64,000 bases of DNA, taken from CAYNST01 sp964546435. Lineage in GTDB: Bacteria; Pseudomonadota; Gammaproteobacteria; Pseudomonadales; Cellvibrionaceae. Below, one piece after another: positions 55,043-63,910 of the stretch. The translations under genes were made by a program, and so were the position numbers. The notes under the pieces are model-generated. The model was given only the letters and a program-made list of their open reading frames with translations. It did not search any database and was not told where the DNA came from. Numbering within the stretch: position 1 is the stretch's first letter; every line of letters begins with the position of its first letter. The stretch lies in assembly GCA_964546435.1 (NCBI GenBank), contig CAZJKJ010000004.1:1-64000 (forward strand), read 5' to 3'.

Positions 55043-56144
55043 CTTCTCCCGCCCGGCTCTGCCGGGCTTTCTTCCCGGTCACCCCATTGAACAGAAACAG
55101 CAACGGCCGCCACCGCATGATCAAAAGTTCATGCGCGTAGAAAGTTGCCGCGAAAGTAACGCCAACCAGCACAAACCAGAAAACAAACGGATCATCTATC
55201 CACCAAACAAGGATAGGAAAAAGACAGAGAATCAACGGCTGATGCAGGACATATATTGAATAGCTGGCATCCACCATGCGCGCCAGCCAGCGGGACTGGC
55301 GCGCGACACTGTTGATGAATCCCATCGAGGCCAGTGCCAGCGCCATGCTGTATATCGCATCGACATACAGATACAGCAAATAATGGATTGCTTTGAAATC
55401 CACATAATTTTTCACTACCTGCACGCCGATCGCGACCACCGTCAGCCCCAGCGCCGCCCTGAATGACAGCAACCGGAAGAACGCCTGTCTCTGATAGAAA
55501 AAAACCATGCCCAGCAGATAAAACGGGAAGTAAAAATACAGAAGGAAAAACGAAACAAAATAATGGATATCCGTAATGATTCGCCGACCGAAATAGTGCA
55601 TTACCGCCGCGAGCATCGGAAAGGCCACCAGGGCGGCGACAAGCAGCAAGCGATGACTCAAAGCCAAATCCCGAAGCCGCCGCAGTTGGCCGACGAAAAG
55701 CAGGGATACCCAGTTATAGACAATCAGATTACCCAGGAACCACAGATGGCCGAGCCATTGCCCTTTGGCGACGTACTCAAATCCTGCGGAATATTGCTGC
55801 GTGTCTGCAAGCTGATTCGTTGGTGTGTTCAAGGCAAAGCCGACGAACAGCATGGGCACGCCCAGGCGGACAGTCCGCTCCCAGGCAGTTTTTGACGCGC
55901 CGTATTTCTCGACCACCAGACAGAAGAAAAAGCCCGCAATAATGAAGAATGCGTGCATCCTGAAGGCGTGCAGAAAATTTGCCAGATGGTCGAACAGGCG
56001 ATGGTCGCGTTCGTGATTGACCAACCACGCGCCCTCGACCTGAAAAATTGCTGCCACGTGGTAGACAATGCCCAGCAGCATGAATATCGCCCGCGCCATA
56101 TCCAGTCCGTGGTAGCGCCCGGCGTGAGGGGGATGCGCCGTCAT
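55008..56144 (-). CDS. Acyltransferase family 3 membrane protein
   Basis: A 378-residue protein with about ten transmembrane helices of the acyltransferase 3 (OafA/MdoC-like) family. The N-terminus has the family pattern RYHGLDMARAIFMLLGIVYH, with the histidine of the first helix. These enzymes O-acylate glycans such as O-antigen, peptidoglycan or osmoregulated glucans. It ends the lpx-rnhB cluster on the same strand, only 4 bases after rnhB. Its 3' end overlaps that of the convergent gene by 35 bases. The substrate is unknown. Confidence 0.88.
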   Translation of the reverse strand: MTAHPPHAGRYHGLDMARAIFMLLGIVYHVAAIFQVEGAWLVNHERDHRLFDHLANFLHAFRMHAFFIIAGFFFCLVVEKYGASKTAWERTVRLGVPMLFVGFALNTPTNQLADTQQYSAGFEYVAKGQWLGHLWFLGNLIVYNWVSLLFVGQLRRLRDLALSHRLLLVAALVAFPMLAAVMHYFGRRIITDIHYFVSFFLLYFYFPFYLLGMVFFYQRQAFFRLLSFRAALGLTVVAIGVQVVKNYVDFKAIHYLLYLYVDAIYSMALALASMGFINSVARQSRWLARMVDASYSIYVLHQPLILCLFPILVWWIDDPFVFWFVLVGVTFAATFYAHELLIMRWRPLLFLFNGVTGKKARQSRAGEVRQPAAGRSDG

Positions 56145-56148
56145 GCGA

Positions 56149-56730
56149 TCAAAACAACGTCATCTGCAGCAGCAGGGAACGGACCGGCGCATAACTGGTT
56201 CTATGGATCTCAGTTGGTCCAAGCAATTTGAGCGCCGCCATATGGCTGGGAGTCGGATAGCCTTTGTGCTGTGCAAAACCGTAACCCGGGTACCGCACTT
56301 CCAGCGCTTCCATTTCCCGGTCACGGGTTACCTTGGCCAGAATGGATGCAGCGCTGATCGCCGCCACCGACCCATCGCCCTGCACGACGGCTTCACTGGA
56401 ATAATGCCAACGGGGAAGTTTGTCACCATCGACCAGAACATGCTCCGGCTGGACGCTTAATCCCTCCACGGCTCGCCGCATTGCCAGAAGGCTCGCCTGC
56501 AGGATATTCAGCTGGTCAATCTCGACGACGCTGGCCCGCGCGATACACCAGCTGTGCGCGTTCAGGATAATCTGCTCATAAAGTGCCTCGCGCTTTCTGG
56601 CCGTGAGCTTCTTCGAATCGTTCAGACCGGGAATCGGTTTATCCGGATCGAGAATCACCGCCGCCGTCACCACATCACCGGCAAGCGGTCCCCGCCCCAC
56701 TTCGTCGACACCTGCCACGAGCGTATACAT
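56149..56730 (-). CDS. rnhB: Ribonuclease HII
   Basis: RNase HII removes RNA, including single ribonucleotides, from DNA hybrids. The 193-residue enzyme has the opening GVDEVGRGPLAGDVVTAAVIL with catalytic D9 and E10, LNDSKKL, the DGD motif, and the later aspartate in SILAKVTRDREM. It is 2 bases from lpxB. In many relatives rnhB is followed by dnaE; here an acyltransferase gene takes that place. Confidence 0.97.
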   Translation of the reverse strand: MYTLVAGVDEVGRGPLAGDVVTAAVILDPDKPIPGLNDSKKLTARKREALYEQIILNAHSWCIARASVVEIDQLNILQASLLAMRRAVEGLSVQPEHVLVDGDKLPRWHYSSEAVVQGDGSVAAISAASILAKVTRDREMEALEVRYPGYGFAQHKGYPTPSHMAALKLLGPTEIHRTSYAPVRSLLLQMTLF

Positions 56731-56732
56731 GT

Positions 56733-57902
56733 TTATTCCGTCACCAGTTTTTTGATGGCCAGCGCTGCCTGGGCGCTCGCATCGCGACGCAGCTGCTGGT
56801 GGATGGTCAGAAACTGCCGCTGCAATTGCTGCACAAGCTTCTCGTCATTCAAAAGCGAAAGTACCCCGTTGCTCAAGGCGTCCGCCGTGGCGGCATCCTG
56901 TATGTATTCCGCCACCAGGGGTTCTTCGGTCAGCAGGTTCGGCAGACCGATATGCCGGGTTTTCACCAGCCGGCGCAGTATCGAATAAGTCATGGGCGCC
57001 ATTTTGTAGGCGATCACCATGGGTCGTTTCAGCAACAGGGCCTCCAGACTGGTGGTTCCCGAGGCCATAAGCACGACATCGCACGCCGCCATGACCTGCT
57101 GCGATTGACCGCGCACCAGCTTCACTGACAGGTCCGCGCCATTCTGGTCGAGCAACCCCTGCGATGATGTTTGCAATAATGCCTGCAGTTGTTCATGGCG
57201 CCGTTCATTCGCCGACGGCACTACAAAACACAGGTCCTGCCGCGATTTGAGCATTTCTCTGGCGGCCGCCAGGAAAACCTGACCCAGTCGCCCGACCTCG
57301 GAAGCCCGGCTGCCCGGCAGCAGCGCCACCAGTTTGCGGTCGGCGATCCAGTCTTCAACCCCCAGTGCCTTCCGAGCAGACGCGCTATCGGTCTCCAGGG
57401 GAAATTCATCCGCAAGTGGATGCCCCACGAACTGGACCGGCACTTTGTGCCGTCGATAAAAATCGCTTTCGAACGGAAACAGGGTAAGCATCAAGTCGAC
57501 CGCCCGGGCGATAGTCTTGATTCTGCCCTGCCGCCATGCCCATACCGAGGGGCTGACGTAGTGTACGGTTTTGACACCGTGGCAACGCAGATGCAGTTCC
57601 AGATTCAAATTGAAATCCGGCGAATCGATACCAATAAAAACGGCGGGGCGAGTCTGCGAAAAATGATCTTTCAGATGCCGTCGTATGCGCAGGAGTTCCG
57701 GCAGGCGGCGCAGCGGCTCCACCAACCCCATCACCGCCAGACGATCCAGAGGATAAAAGGACTGGAATCCCAGGGCGAGCATCCTTGGTCCGCCAATTCC
57801 TTCGAATTGCGCGTCGGGAAATTCCCGTTTGAGCGCCCGCATCAGACTGGCCCCGAGAATATCGCCCGATTCCTCACCCGCGACTATGCCAATGCGAGTC
57901 AT
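56733..57902 (-). CDS. lpxB: Lipid-A-disaccharide synthase
   Basis: LpxB joins UDP-2,3-diacylglucosamine with lipid X to make the lipid A disaccharide at the inner membrane. The 389-residue enzyme has IVAGEESGDILGASLMRAL at the start, GIGGPRM, and the GT-B C-terminal part with LLPGSRASEVGR and SGTTSLEALL. The ATG at 57902 is the last of a chain of overlapping micro-ORFs between lpxA and lpxB. The ORF just before it ends with TGA overlapping this ATG. Confidence 0.96.
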   Translation of the reverse strand: MTRIGIVAGEESGDILGASLMRALKREFPDAQFEGIGGPRMLALGFQSFYPLDRLAVMGLVEPLRRLPELLRIRRHLKDHFSQTRPAVFIGIDSPDFNLNLELHLRCHGVKTVHYVSPSVWAWRQGRIKTIARAVDLMLTLFPFESDFYRRHKVPVQFVGHPLADEFPLETDSASARKALGVEDWIADRKLVALLPGSRASEVGRLGQVFLAAAREMLKSRQDLCFVVPSANERRHEQLQALLQTSSQGLLDQNGADLSVKLVRGQSQQVMAACDVVLMASGTTSLEALLLKRPMVIAYKMAPMTYSILRRLVKTRHIGLPNLLTEEPLVAEYIQDAATADALSNGVLSLLNDEKLVQQLQRQFLTIHQQLRRDASAQAALAIKKLVTE

Positions 57903-57997
57903 GCAGAAAGGCCTGTGCGAGTCATGCTGAAAGGTCTATGCGAGTCATATTGAAGAGCCGGTACGGGTCATACTGAAGGGCCTGTGCGAGTCATGCT
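57893..57997. repeat. 23-bp tandem repeat between lpxA and lpxB
   Basis: Four units of 23 bp (57893-57915, 57916-57938, 57939-57961, 57962-57984) and a partial fifth from 57985 run head to tail. Each, read toward lpxB, contains ATGACTCGCA or a close variant, which is also the start of lpxB. The unit next to lpxB includes the lpxB start. The copies are imperfect (the fourth has TACGGGTCAT), so the expansion is not very recent. Confidence 0.9.
57899..57994 (-). promoter_or_regulatory. Chain of four overlapping micro-ORFs leading into lpxB
   Basis: Reading leftward from 10 bases past the lpxA stop (58005-58007) there are four ORFs of eight codons plus TGA. Their ATGs are at 57994, 57971, 57948 and 57925, and the lpxB ATG at 57902 comes next. 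They encode MTRTGPSV, MTRTGSSI, MTRIDLSA and MTRTGLSA. Each TGA overlaps the next ATG as ATGA, and the fourth overlaps the lpxB ATG the same way. A ribosome finishing lpxA could in principle terminate and restart five times. Shine-Dalgarno-like AGG occurs about 9 bases before some of the ATGs. Function is unproven. Confidence 0.7.
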
Positions 57998-58004
57998 ACG
58001 GACA

Positions 58005-58787
58005 CTATCGGACAATCCCGCGCGTGGATGCGGCAACCGATTGCAGCAGAAACCGGACGTGAGGATTGGCAGCCGCATCGGCCTGAAGGGACTGGACCGC
58101 CTGATCGAGAGTCAGACCGCGGCGGTAGATAACCTTGTAGGCGTGGGTCAGCAGATTGATGTCATCCTTGGTGAATCCCCGTCGTCGCAGCCCTTCTACA
58201 TTGATGCTGCGGGCCTCGGCAGGCGCGCCGGTCACCATCACGAAGGCGGGAATATCCTTGCCGACGGCACTGCCCATACCGGTGAAGCTGTGAGCACCGA
58301 TATGACAGAACTGATGAACCAGCGTATAACCACTCAGAATTGCCCAGTTTCCGACCACTACATGACCGGCAAGGGCCGTGTTGTTGACCAAAATGCAATG
58401 ATCGCCAATAACACTGTCATGGCCGATATGCACATACGCCATGATCAGGTTATGGTCACCGATCAACGTATCCCCCCGATCCTGAACTGTGCCACGGTGG
58501 ATGGTTACGCCCTCCCGGATGACATTATTGTCGCCGATAGTCAGGGTCGTTGGCTCACCTTTGTATTTCAGATCCGGCGTCGCTTCGCCGATAGTGGAAA
58601 ACTGGTAAACATGATTGTTGGCGCCGATGCGGCAGGGTCCCTTGATAACGACGTGGGACTCAATCCGGCAACCGCGCCCGATGCAGACATCCGGGCCGAC
58701 GACGGTGAACGGGCCTATCGAGACATCACTTTCCAACTGTGCGGATGGATGGATGATGGCATGTGGGTCAATCAAAGACATGGCCAT
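58005..58787 (-). CDS. lpxA: UDP-N-acetylglucosamine O-acyltransferase
   Basis: LpxA adds the first hydroxyacyl chain to UDP-GlcNAc in lipid A synthesis. The 260-residue protein is a left-handed beta-helix of hexapeptide repeats (IHPSAQLESDVSIGPFTVVG onward), with HIGHDSVIGDH holding the catalytic histidine region, followed by a helical C-terminus (MGSAVGKDIPAFV, then YKVIYRRGLTLDQAV). An in-frame ATG six bases downstream of 58787 is also possible. It is between fabZ and the micro-ORF chain that precedes lpxB. Confidence 0.95.
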   Translation of the reverse strand: MAMSLIDPHAIIHPSAQLESDVSIGPFTVVGPDVCIGRGCRIESHVVIKGPCRIGANNHVYQFSTIGEATPDLKYKGEPTTLTIGDNNVIREGVTIHRGTVQDRGDTLIGDHNLIMAYVHIGHDSVIGDHCILVNNTALAGHVVVGNWAILSGYTLVHQFCHIGAHSFTGMGSAVGKDIPAFVMVTGAPAEARSINVEGLRRRGFTKDDINLLTHAYKVIYRRGLTLDQAVQSLQADAAANPHVRFLLQSVAASTRGIVR

Positions 58788-58825
58788 GGGCAGGTTACCG
58801 TTTATAAATCAGCCGATATTGACTA

Positions 58826-59263
58826 TCAGCCGACGTTGCGATCAGCACACATGATTGTTGCGCTGCTACAGAGATTTCCGTCAACTCTGGCCACGCACTC
58901 GAATTTCCAGATACCACGTTTTTCGGAAAGTTTTTTTGCTTCAATGTAAAGCTGGTCGCCCGGAACCACCGGTCGCTTGAAGCGTACATTATCGATACCG
59001 GCGTAAAGATAAATCGATCCCTGGTCAGGCGTTTTATCCATGGTCTTGAAACCGAGTACACCACAAGTTTGCGCCATGGTCTCCAGAATCAACACTCCGG
59101 GATACACCGGATAGTTGGGAAAGTGACCTTCGAATACGCCTTCATTGATGGTGATATTTTTGTATGCAACGATGGACTCACCCAGCGTTAGCTCCACGAC
59201 GCGATCGAGCAGCAGAAACGGGTAGCGGTGAGGTAAGTATTTGCGGATTTCGTTAACATCCAT
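58826..59263 (-). CDS. fabZ: 3-hydroxyacyl-ACP dehydratase
   Basis: FabZ dehydrates hydroxyacyl-ACP in fatty acid synthesis and competes with LpxA for hydroxymyristoyl-ACP. The 145-residue hotdog enzyme has EIRKYLPHRYPFLLLDRV at the start and the active-site EGHFPNYPVYPGVLILE with H47 and E61. I chose the ATG at 59263 because the domain starts there; an ATG at 59266 is adjacent and the frame is open further upstream. It lies between lpxD and lpxA in the standard order. Confidence 0.95.
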   Translation of the reverse strand: MDVNEIRKYLPHRYPFLLLDRVVELTLGESIVAYKNITINEGVFEGHFPNYPVYPGVLILETMAQTCGVLGFKTMDKTPDQGSIYLYAGIDNVRFKRPVVPGDQLYIEAKKLSEKRGIWKFECVARVDGNLCSSATIMCADRNVG

Positions 59264-59310
59264 CATAAGGCGAGCCCCAATACATTCATTATCAGACAAA
59301 CCATTCAAAA

Positions 59311-60378
59311 CTACTTTCCGGTTTGTTCCAGTTTTTTTATTCGTTCGACCCATTCATCCAGCTGAGCAAACCGCACCGCATTCTTACGCCATTTCTTTAC
59401 TTCCTGCATGGGAGTACAGGACGCGTAACTGCCGGATTCCGAAATCGATTTGGTAACAATGGTCGCGCCATGCAAATGCACGTTATCGGCAATTTGCAGA
59501 TGCCCGTTGATACCCGAAAAGCCGCCTATTGTACAGTTTTTGCCGATAGTAGAACTACCGGCAATTCCGACACACCCGGCAATGGCCGTACGCTCGCCTA
59601 TATGGACATTGTGGGCGATGTGGACGTGATTATCGATGATAACGCCGTCTTCGATAACGGTATCGTCCAACGCACCGCGATCAATTGCTGTGCCCGCACC
59701 TATTTCTACATCATTTCCTATCGAGACGCCGCCGAGCTGGTGAATCTTGAGCCAGCCCTGCGCCGCCGGCGCGAACCCGAAGCCGTCCGCACCAATGACA
59801 CTGCCCGCGTGGACGGTGACGCGATCCCCGAGGGTTACTCCGTGATAAATCGCTACGTTGGCGTAGATGGTGCACTGGCTGCCGATGCGGCTATTGGCAC
59901 CGATAAATACACCGGCCTGCAATTCCGAGTTTTCACCGATCTGCACACCGGCTTCGAGAACGCAATTCGGACCGATTGATGCACTTTTCGCAATGATGCA
60001 GCCCGGATCAACGGTGGCGGTCGGATGAACGCCTTCAGGCACGGGCTGACGCATCACAAACAACTGGCTCAGCCTGGCATAGGCCAGATAGGGTTCCTCG
60101 TGACGAAGTATCGCAAGATGAGCGGGCGCTTGCGTTTCCGGTTTTAAAACAACGATGGCCGCTCGAGTGGACAGCAATAGTTTCTCAAACTGCTTTTTTG
60201 CCAAAAACGTCAGGTCATTTTCGGTTGCATTGTGCAGGCTCGCGATGCCACTCACCCGCGTGTGCGCATCGCCTTCGAATCCGACGCCCAGGTACTCAGC
60301 CAGCTGCTGAAGCGAATAGTGTTGTTCCATAAATGCCACAACTTGCTCGGCAGGTTGCCAATCGATGAAGCGCACCAT
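59311..60378 (-). CDS. lpxD: UDP-3-O-(3-hydroxyacyl)glucosamine N-acyltransferase
   Basis: LpxD adds the second hydroxyacyl chain to the lipid A precursor. The 355-residue protein has an N-terminal uridine-binding domain (residues 20-110, including NDLTFLAKKQFEK) and a beta-helix of hexapeptide repeats, with NHVHIAHNVHIGE holding the catalytic histidine. The start is uncertain: an internal ATG at 60330 (MEQHYSLQQLAEYLG) matches typical family starts better. Neither has a strong Shine-Dalgarno. It follows skp in the usual order. Confidence 0.94.
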   Translation of the reverse strand: MVRFIDWQPAEQVVAFMEQHYSLQQLAEYLGVGFEGDAHTRVSGIASLHNATENDLTFLAKKQFEKLLLSTRAAIVVLKPETQAPAHLAILRHEEPYLAYARLSQLFVMRQPVPEGVHPTATVDPGCIIAKSASIGPNCVLEAGVQIGENSELQAGVFIGANSRIGSQCTIYANVAIYHGVTLGDRVTVHAGSVIGADGFGFAPAAQGWLKIHQLGGVSIGNDVEIGAGTAIDRGALDDTVIEDGVIIDNHVHIAHNVHIGERTAIAGCVGIAGSSTIGKNCTIGGFSGINGHLQIADNVHLHGATIVTKSISESGSYASCTPMQEVKKWRKNAVRFAQLDEWVERIKKLEQTGK

Positions 60379-60506
60379 CCAGCGATTTGACGCTGTTGCA
60401 ACAGACGCGGCATATTGCCGAGGCTCTCAGGGCGATGTCGTCCTTCAACAACCCGGTTTATGAATTCACCGTCGGGCATACACCCGCGGCGATCGTTTAC
60501 CAAGTA

Positions 60507-61061
60507 TTACTTTTTGGATTTTTCTTTCTGTTGTGTCTTGGCAGCGGTGTTCATTTTATTCAGTTTCTCAACAACCATCGGCGTGACGTCCGCAGTGGCC
60601 ATCTTGTGAATCACGGATTTGCTGTCGAGAATCAGTTCAATCCCTTCGTTTTTCATCACTTCTTCCAGCGCCACACCGATCGCAGGTTCCATCGCGCCCA
60701 GCATCTGGATAAATACCGATTCCCGGGCACGGTTCAACGTCATCAAAGTGGCCTGACGTTCTTTGGCCAGCTCCGTCATTTTCTGCTGATGTGATTTCTT
60801 CTTTTCTTCACCCCAGGTCAACCCTTTGCCTTTCAGCTCCTCGTCCAGACCTTTGTATTCCGTTTCCAGATTTTCCAGTTTGTCAGTCAGGGTTGTGTAT
60901 TCGGATTGTTTTTCCAGCTCGGCCATGCCGCTCTTGCCGGCATCGGTCATCATCACCACACTCTGAAGATCCAGCACGGCCACTTTGGTGGCGCCCGCTG
61001 CGAACGCCATGGGCGCAGCCAGAATTAACGTCACAACAGCGACCAGGTTGCGAAAAGTCAT
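60507..61061 (-). CDS. skp: OmpH/Skp-family periplasmic chaperone
   Basis: Skp is a trimeric periplasmic chaperone that shields unfolded outer-membrane proteins on their way to BAM. The 184-residue protein has a signal peptide (MTFRNLVAVVTLILAAPMAFA), a small beta body (KVAVLDLQSVVM) and long charged coiled-coil arms (LENLETEYKGLDEELKG, KMTELAKERQATLM). It lies between bamA and lpxD, as in E. coli. Confidence 0.93.
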   Translation of the reverse strand: MTFRNLVAVVTLILAAPMAFAAGATKVAVLDLQSVVMMTDAGKSGMAELEKQSEYTTLTDKLENLETEYKGLDEELKGKGLTWGEEKKKSHQQKMTELAKERQATLMTLNRARESVFIQMLGAMEPAIGVALEEVMKNEGIELILDSKSVIHKMATADVTPMVVEKLNKMNTAAKTQQKEKSKK

Positions 61062-61152
61062 ATGAACTCCTGAAATTGATAGTATTTGCGTTTACCGGCG
61101 CAGTGGCAGAAGGGTTTGCCCTGCCACACACTCGCCGTTCCATTACCCAGAA

Positions 61153-63864
61153 TCAGAACGATTGACCGAGCGAGAACTGGAAGTATTCGCGCTCATCGCC
61201 CGGTTTGAACTCCAGCGGTTTACCCCAACTGAAAACCAAAGGTCCCATGGCCGACAACCAATTCAGGCTGATACCCGCCGAGGCCCGGAGTTCCTTTACA
61301 TCGAATGCGGAACAGCTTTCCTGGTACTGGCCACAGTCGGTGTCGAAGACATTACCCGCATCGACGAACAGGGACAGCTGCATGGAGCGCTGATCTTCAA
61401 TAAACGGAACGGGAAACAATAATTCCACACCCGTTTCTACCAGCATGTTGCCGCCGATATTCCGATAACGGTAATCGATTGCCTGATAATTCCGTGCGAG
61501 TTCGCCGGGAACACACAGCGGCCGATTCAAATCGTCTTCGATGGTTTCGTCACATAGAACGTAACCGGTGCCCGTACCGGTATAGCTGTCATAGATGCCA
61601 TCACCGTTGCTGTCGACGGGCGTGAAGTTCACCTGGGCCGGGGTGTACTCTGCGGGTGCCGACGCCTTGGGCCCCAGGGAGCTGCGTTCGAAACCGCGCA
61701 CTGAGCCGTAGCCACCGCCGAAGTAGTTCTTGAAAAACGGCAAACGCTCCATATCGCCATAGCCGTCGCCAAATCCCAGGGATGTGCGAAATTTCAACGC
61801 ATATTTGTCGGCGATCGGCACGAATATCTGACCGTCATACTGCACGGTGAAGTATTCGAGATCGCTTCCCGGTACTGTCACTTCAAACTGCAGCGATTGC
61901 CGGCTGCCGCGCGTGGCAAACATACCCCGGTTGAGCGTGCTTCTTAACCAGCCAAAACGGAAATTGAACGTATCGAACTCGTCACCGAATTTGTCAATGA
62001 AGCCCAGCTCGGTGTTGCTGAGCATATCTTGAGTAACCATGCCTGAACTCAGACTGAAGTCTTCCAGTACGCCTTCATCGTAGTTCCAGAAGGATCTGGG
62101 ATCAGCCGAATAGTCTTCCCAGGTGTCTGCATCGACATACCACTGGGTGCGTCTGGTGAGATCCAGGTCCGTATCAAAGGGGGTCCGGCGGATTTCCTGA
62201 ACGGTATACCGACCGGTTTCTACCTCGAGATGACTGTAGCCCACGCCAAAATTCAACCGCTGGATTTCAGAAATCGGGTAGCCGAAACTCAAATTCAGTC
62301 CATAGGTGTCGGTGGTGTAGGTTGATACACGGATTTTGCTGTAGTCGCGCGCATTGTAGAACAGGGAAATGCCGCGACTGACGCCATCCGGCGTGAAGTA
62401 AGGATCGGAGTAGGAAAAATTGTACAGCGTCTGATAATCACTGTGCTGCACCGACACGCCCACCTGCTTGCCCGTGCCCAACCAGTTGTTCTGTTGCAGT
62501 GACGCGCCCAGCAGCACGCCGGTGGTCTGTCCGTAACCGACGCTCGCATTAAATGCGCCAGAGGGCTGCTCTTCTACCGAATATTCCACGTCCACCAGGT
62601 CACTGGTGCCGGGAACATCCTTGGTTTCGACATCCACCTGTTTGAAGAACCCCAGCCGTTCCAGCCGCACCCTCCCCTGATCAATTTTTGCGTTCGAAGC
62701 GGGTGACGCTTCCATTTGCCGCATCTCCCGCCGCAGCACTTCATCCTGGGTCCGGGTGTTGCCGTTGAATTCAACCCGACGGACATAGACCCGGTCTCCC
62801 GGATTGACCAGAAAGGTTACGTCGACTTTACCGGTCTCGGGATCCGGCTCCGGAATGCCTTCGACCTCCGCATTGGTATAGCCGGCGTTGCCCATAAGGG
62901 CCGTGATGTACTCTGACGTTTCTGTCATCAGGTACTGGGAAAATGTATTACCTTCCTTCAGCAATACCAATTGTCTGATACCGGCTTCACCAACAATCAG
63001 GTCACCGGCCAGATTGATCTTGTCGATGGTATAGATCTCTCCTTCCTTGATATTGAGCGTAATGAAAACGGAACGTTGATCCGGGCTCAGGGAAACCTGG
63101 CTGGAGATGATTTCAAAATCGAGATAGCCGCGATCAAGATACCAGGATTCAAGCTTTTCGATATCGCCTTTCAGCTTTTCCCGGGCATACCGGTCGTTAC
63201 TGGTGAGCCAGGACCACCAGCCGCTGGCGCTCAGTTCGAACTGTTCGAGCAGTTCCGTATCGCTGAAAGCCGTGTTACCGACAATATTGATATGCTGGAT
63301 CGAGGCGACCTTGCCCTCGTCGACCAGCACTTCGACCTTGACCTGATTGTTCGGGAGCGCCGAAATATTCGCCTCCACCTCAGCCGCATACCGACCCTGA
63401 GCAACGTACTGGCGTTCAAGCTCGTTGACTATGTTGTCCAGCGTACTGCGCTGGAAAATCTGGCCCTCAGCAAGATCGTTTTTTGTCATGGCCTCTTCAA
63501 GCATTTCGGTCTTGATGGCCTTGTTGCCGTCGATGGTGATTTCACTGATGGTGGGCCTCTCTTTGAGCTTCACGATCAGGACATCGCCATCCTGCAGCAA
63601 TTCCACATCATCAAAAAAGCCGGTGGCGAACAGGTCCCTGATGGCTGCCCGTAAAACCGCAGGGTCCGCCATGTCACCGGCCTGCAGCGGCAGGGCGGCA
63701 AATACCGGACTGGCCGACACGCGCTGCAACCCCTCCACACGAATATCCGAAATCCGGAAGTTCTGGGCGTACGCTGGACCGGCAAGACTCGTGATGAGAC
63801 TCAGCGAAATGAGCAATCTTCTCGTTTTTATAAACTGTTTCACAAGGTAGTTTGTCGTTATCAA
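61153..63864 (-). CDS. bamA: Outer membrane protein assembly factor BamA
   Basis: BamA is the Omp85 barrel that inserts outer-membrane proteins. The 903-residue product has a signal peptide ending in AYA, five POTRA domains (about residues 35-430) and a 16-strand barrel with the conserved loop-6 motif VRGF. Length exceeds E. coli (810), partly through a longer segment after VRGF. That segment contains DSNGDGIYD, which looks like a calcium-binding loop, and two cysteines 16 residues apart. The final residue is phenylalanine. It is in the usual rseP-bamA-skp-lpxD order. Confidence 0.96.
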   Translation of the reverse strand: MITTNYLVKQFIKTRRLLISLSLITSLAGPAYAQNFRISDIRVEGLQRVSASPVFAALPLQAGDMADPAVLRAAIRDLFATGFFDDVELLQDGDVLIVKLKERPTISEITIDGNKAIKTEMLEEAMTKNDLAEGQIFQRSTLDNIVNELERQYVAQGRYAAEVEANISALPNNQVKVEVLVDEGKVASIQHINIVGNTAFSDTELLEQFELSASGWWSWLTSNDRYAREKLKGDIEKLESWYLDRGYLDFEIISSQVSLSPDQRSVFITLNIKEGEIYTIDKINLAGDLIVGEAGIRQLVLLKEGNTFSQYLMTETSEYITALMGNAGYTNAEVEGIPEPDPETGKVDVTFLVNPGDRVYVRRVEFNGNTRTQDEVLRREMRQMEASPASNAKIDQGRVRLERLGFFKQVDVETKDVPGTSDLVDVEYSVEEQPSGAFNASVGYGQTTGVLLGASLQQNNWLGTGKQVGVSVQHSDYQTLYNFSYSDPYFTPDGVSRGISLFYNARDYSKIRVSTYTTDTYGLNLSFGYPISEIQRLNFGVGYSHLEVETGRYTVQEIRRTPFDTDLDLTRRTQWYVDADTWEDYSADPRSFWNYDEGVLEDFSLSSGMVTQDMLSNTELGFIDKFGDEFDTFNFRFGWLRSTLNRGMFATRGSRQSLQFEVTVPGSDLEYFTVQYDGQIFVPIADKYALKFRTSLGFGDGYGDMERLPFFKNYFGGGYGSVRGFERSSLGPKASAPAEYTPAQVNFTPVDSNGDGIYDSYTGTGTGYVLCDETIEDDLNRPLCVPGELARNYQAIDYRYRNIGGNMLVETGVELLFPVPFIEDQRSMQLSLFVDAGNVFDTDCGQYQESCSAFDVKELRASAGISLNWLSAMGPLVFSWGKPLEFKPGDEREYFQFSLGQSF

Positions 63865-63910
63865 AAGGATTGGAGATGACGAGGTTACGCGCGTTCCCCC
63901 GGGGCAATCA

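Noticed and set aside
57893..57997. CRISPR array
   Set aside because: Units are head-to-tail with no spacers between them, so this is a tandem repeat, not a CRISPR.
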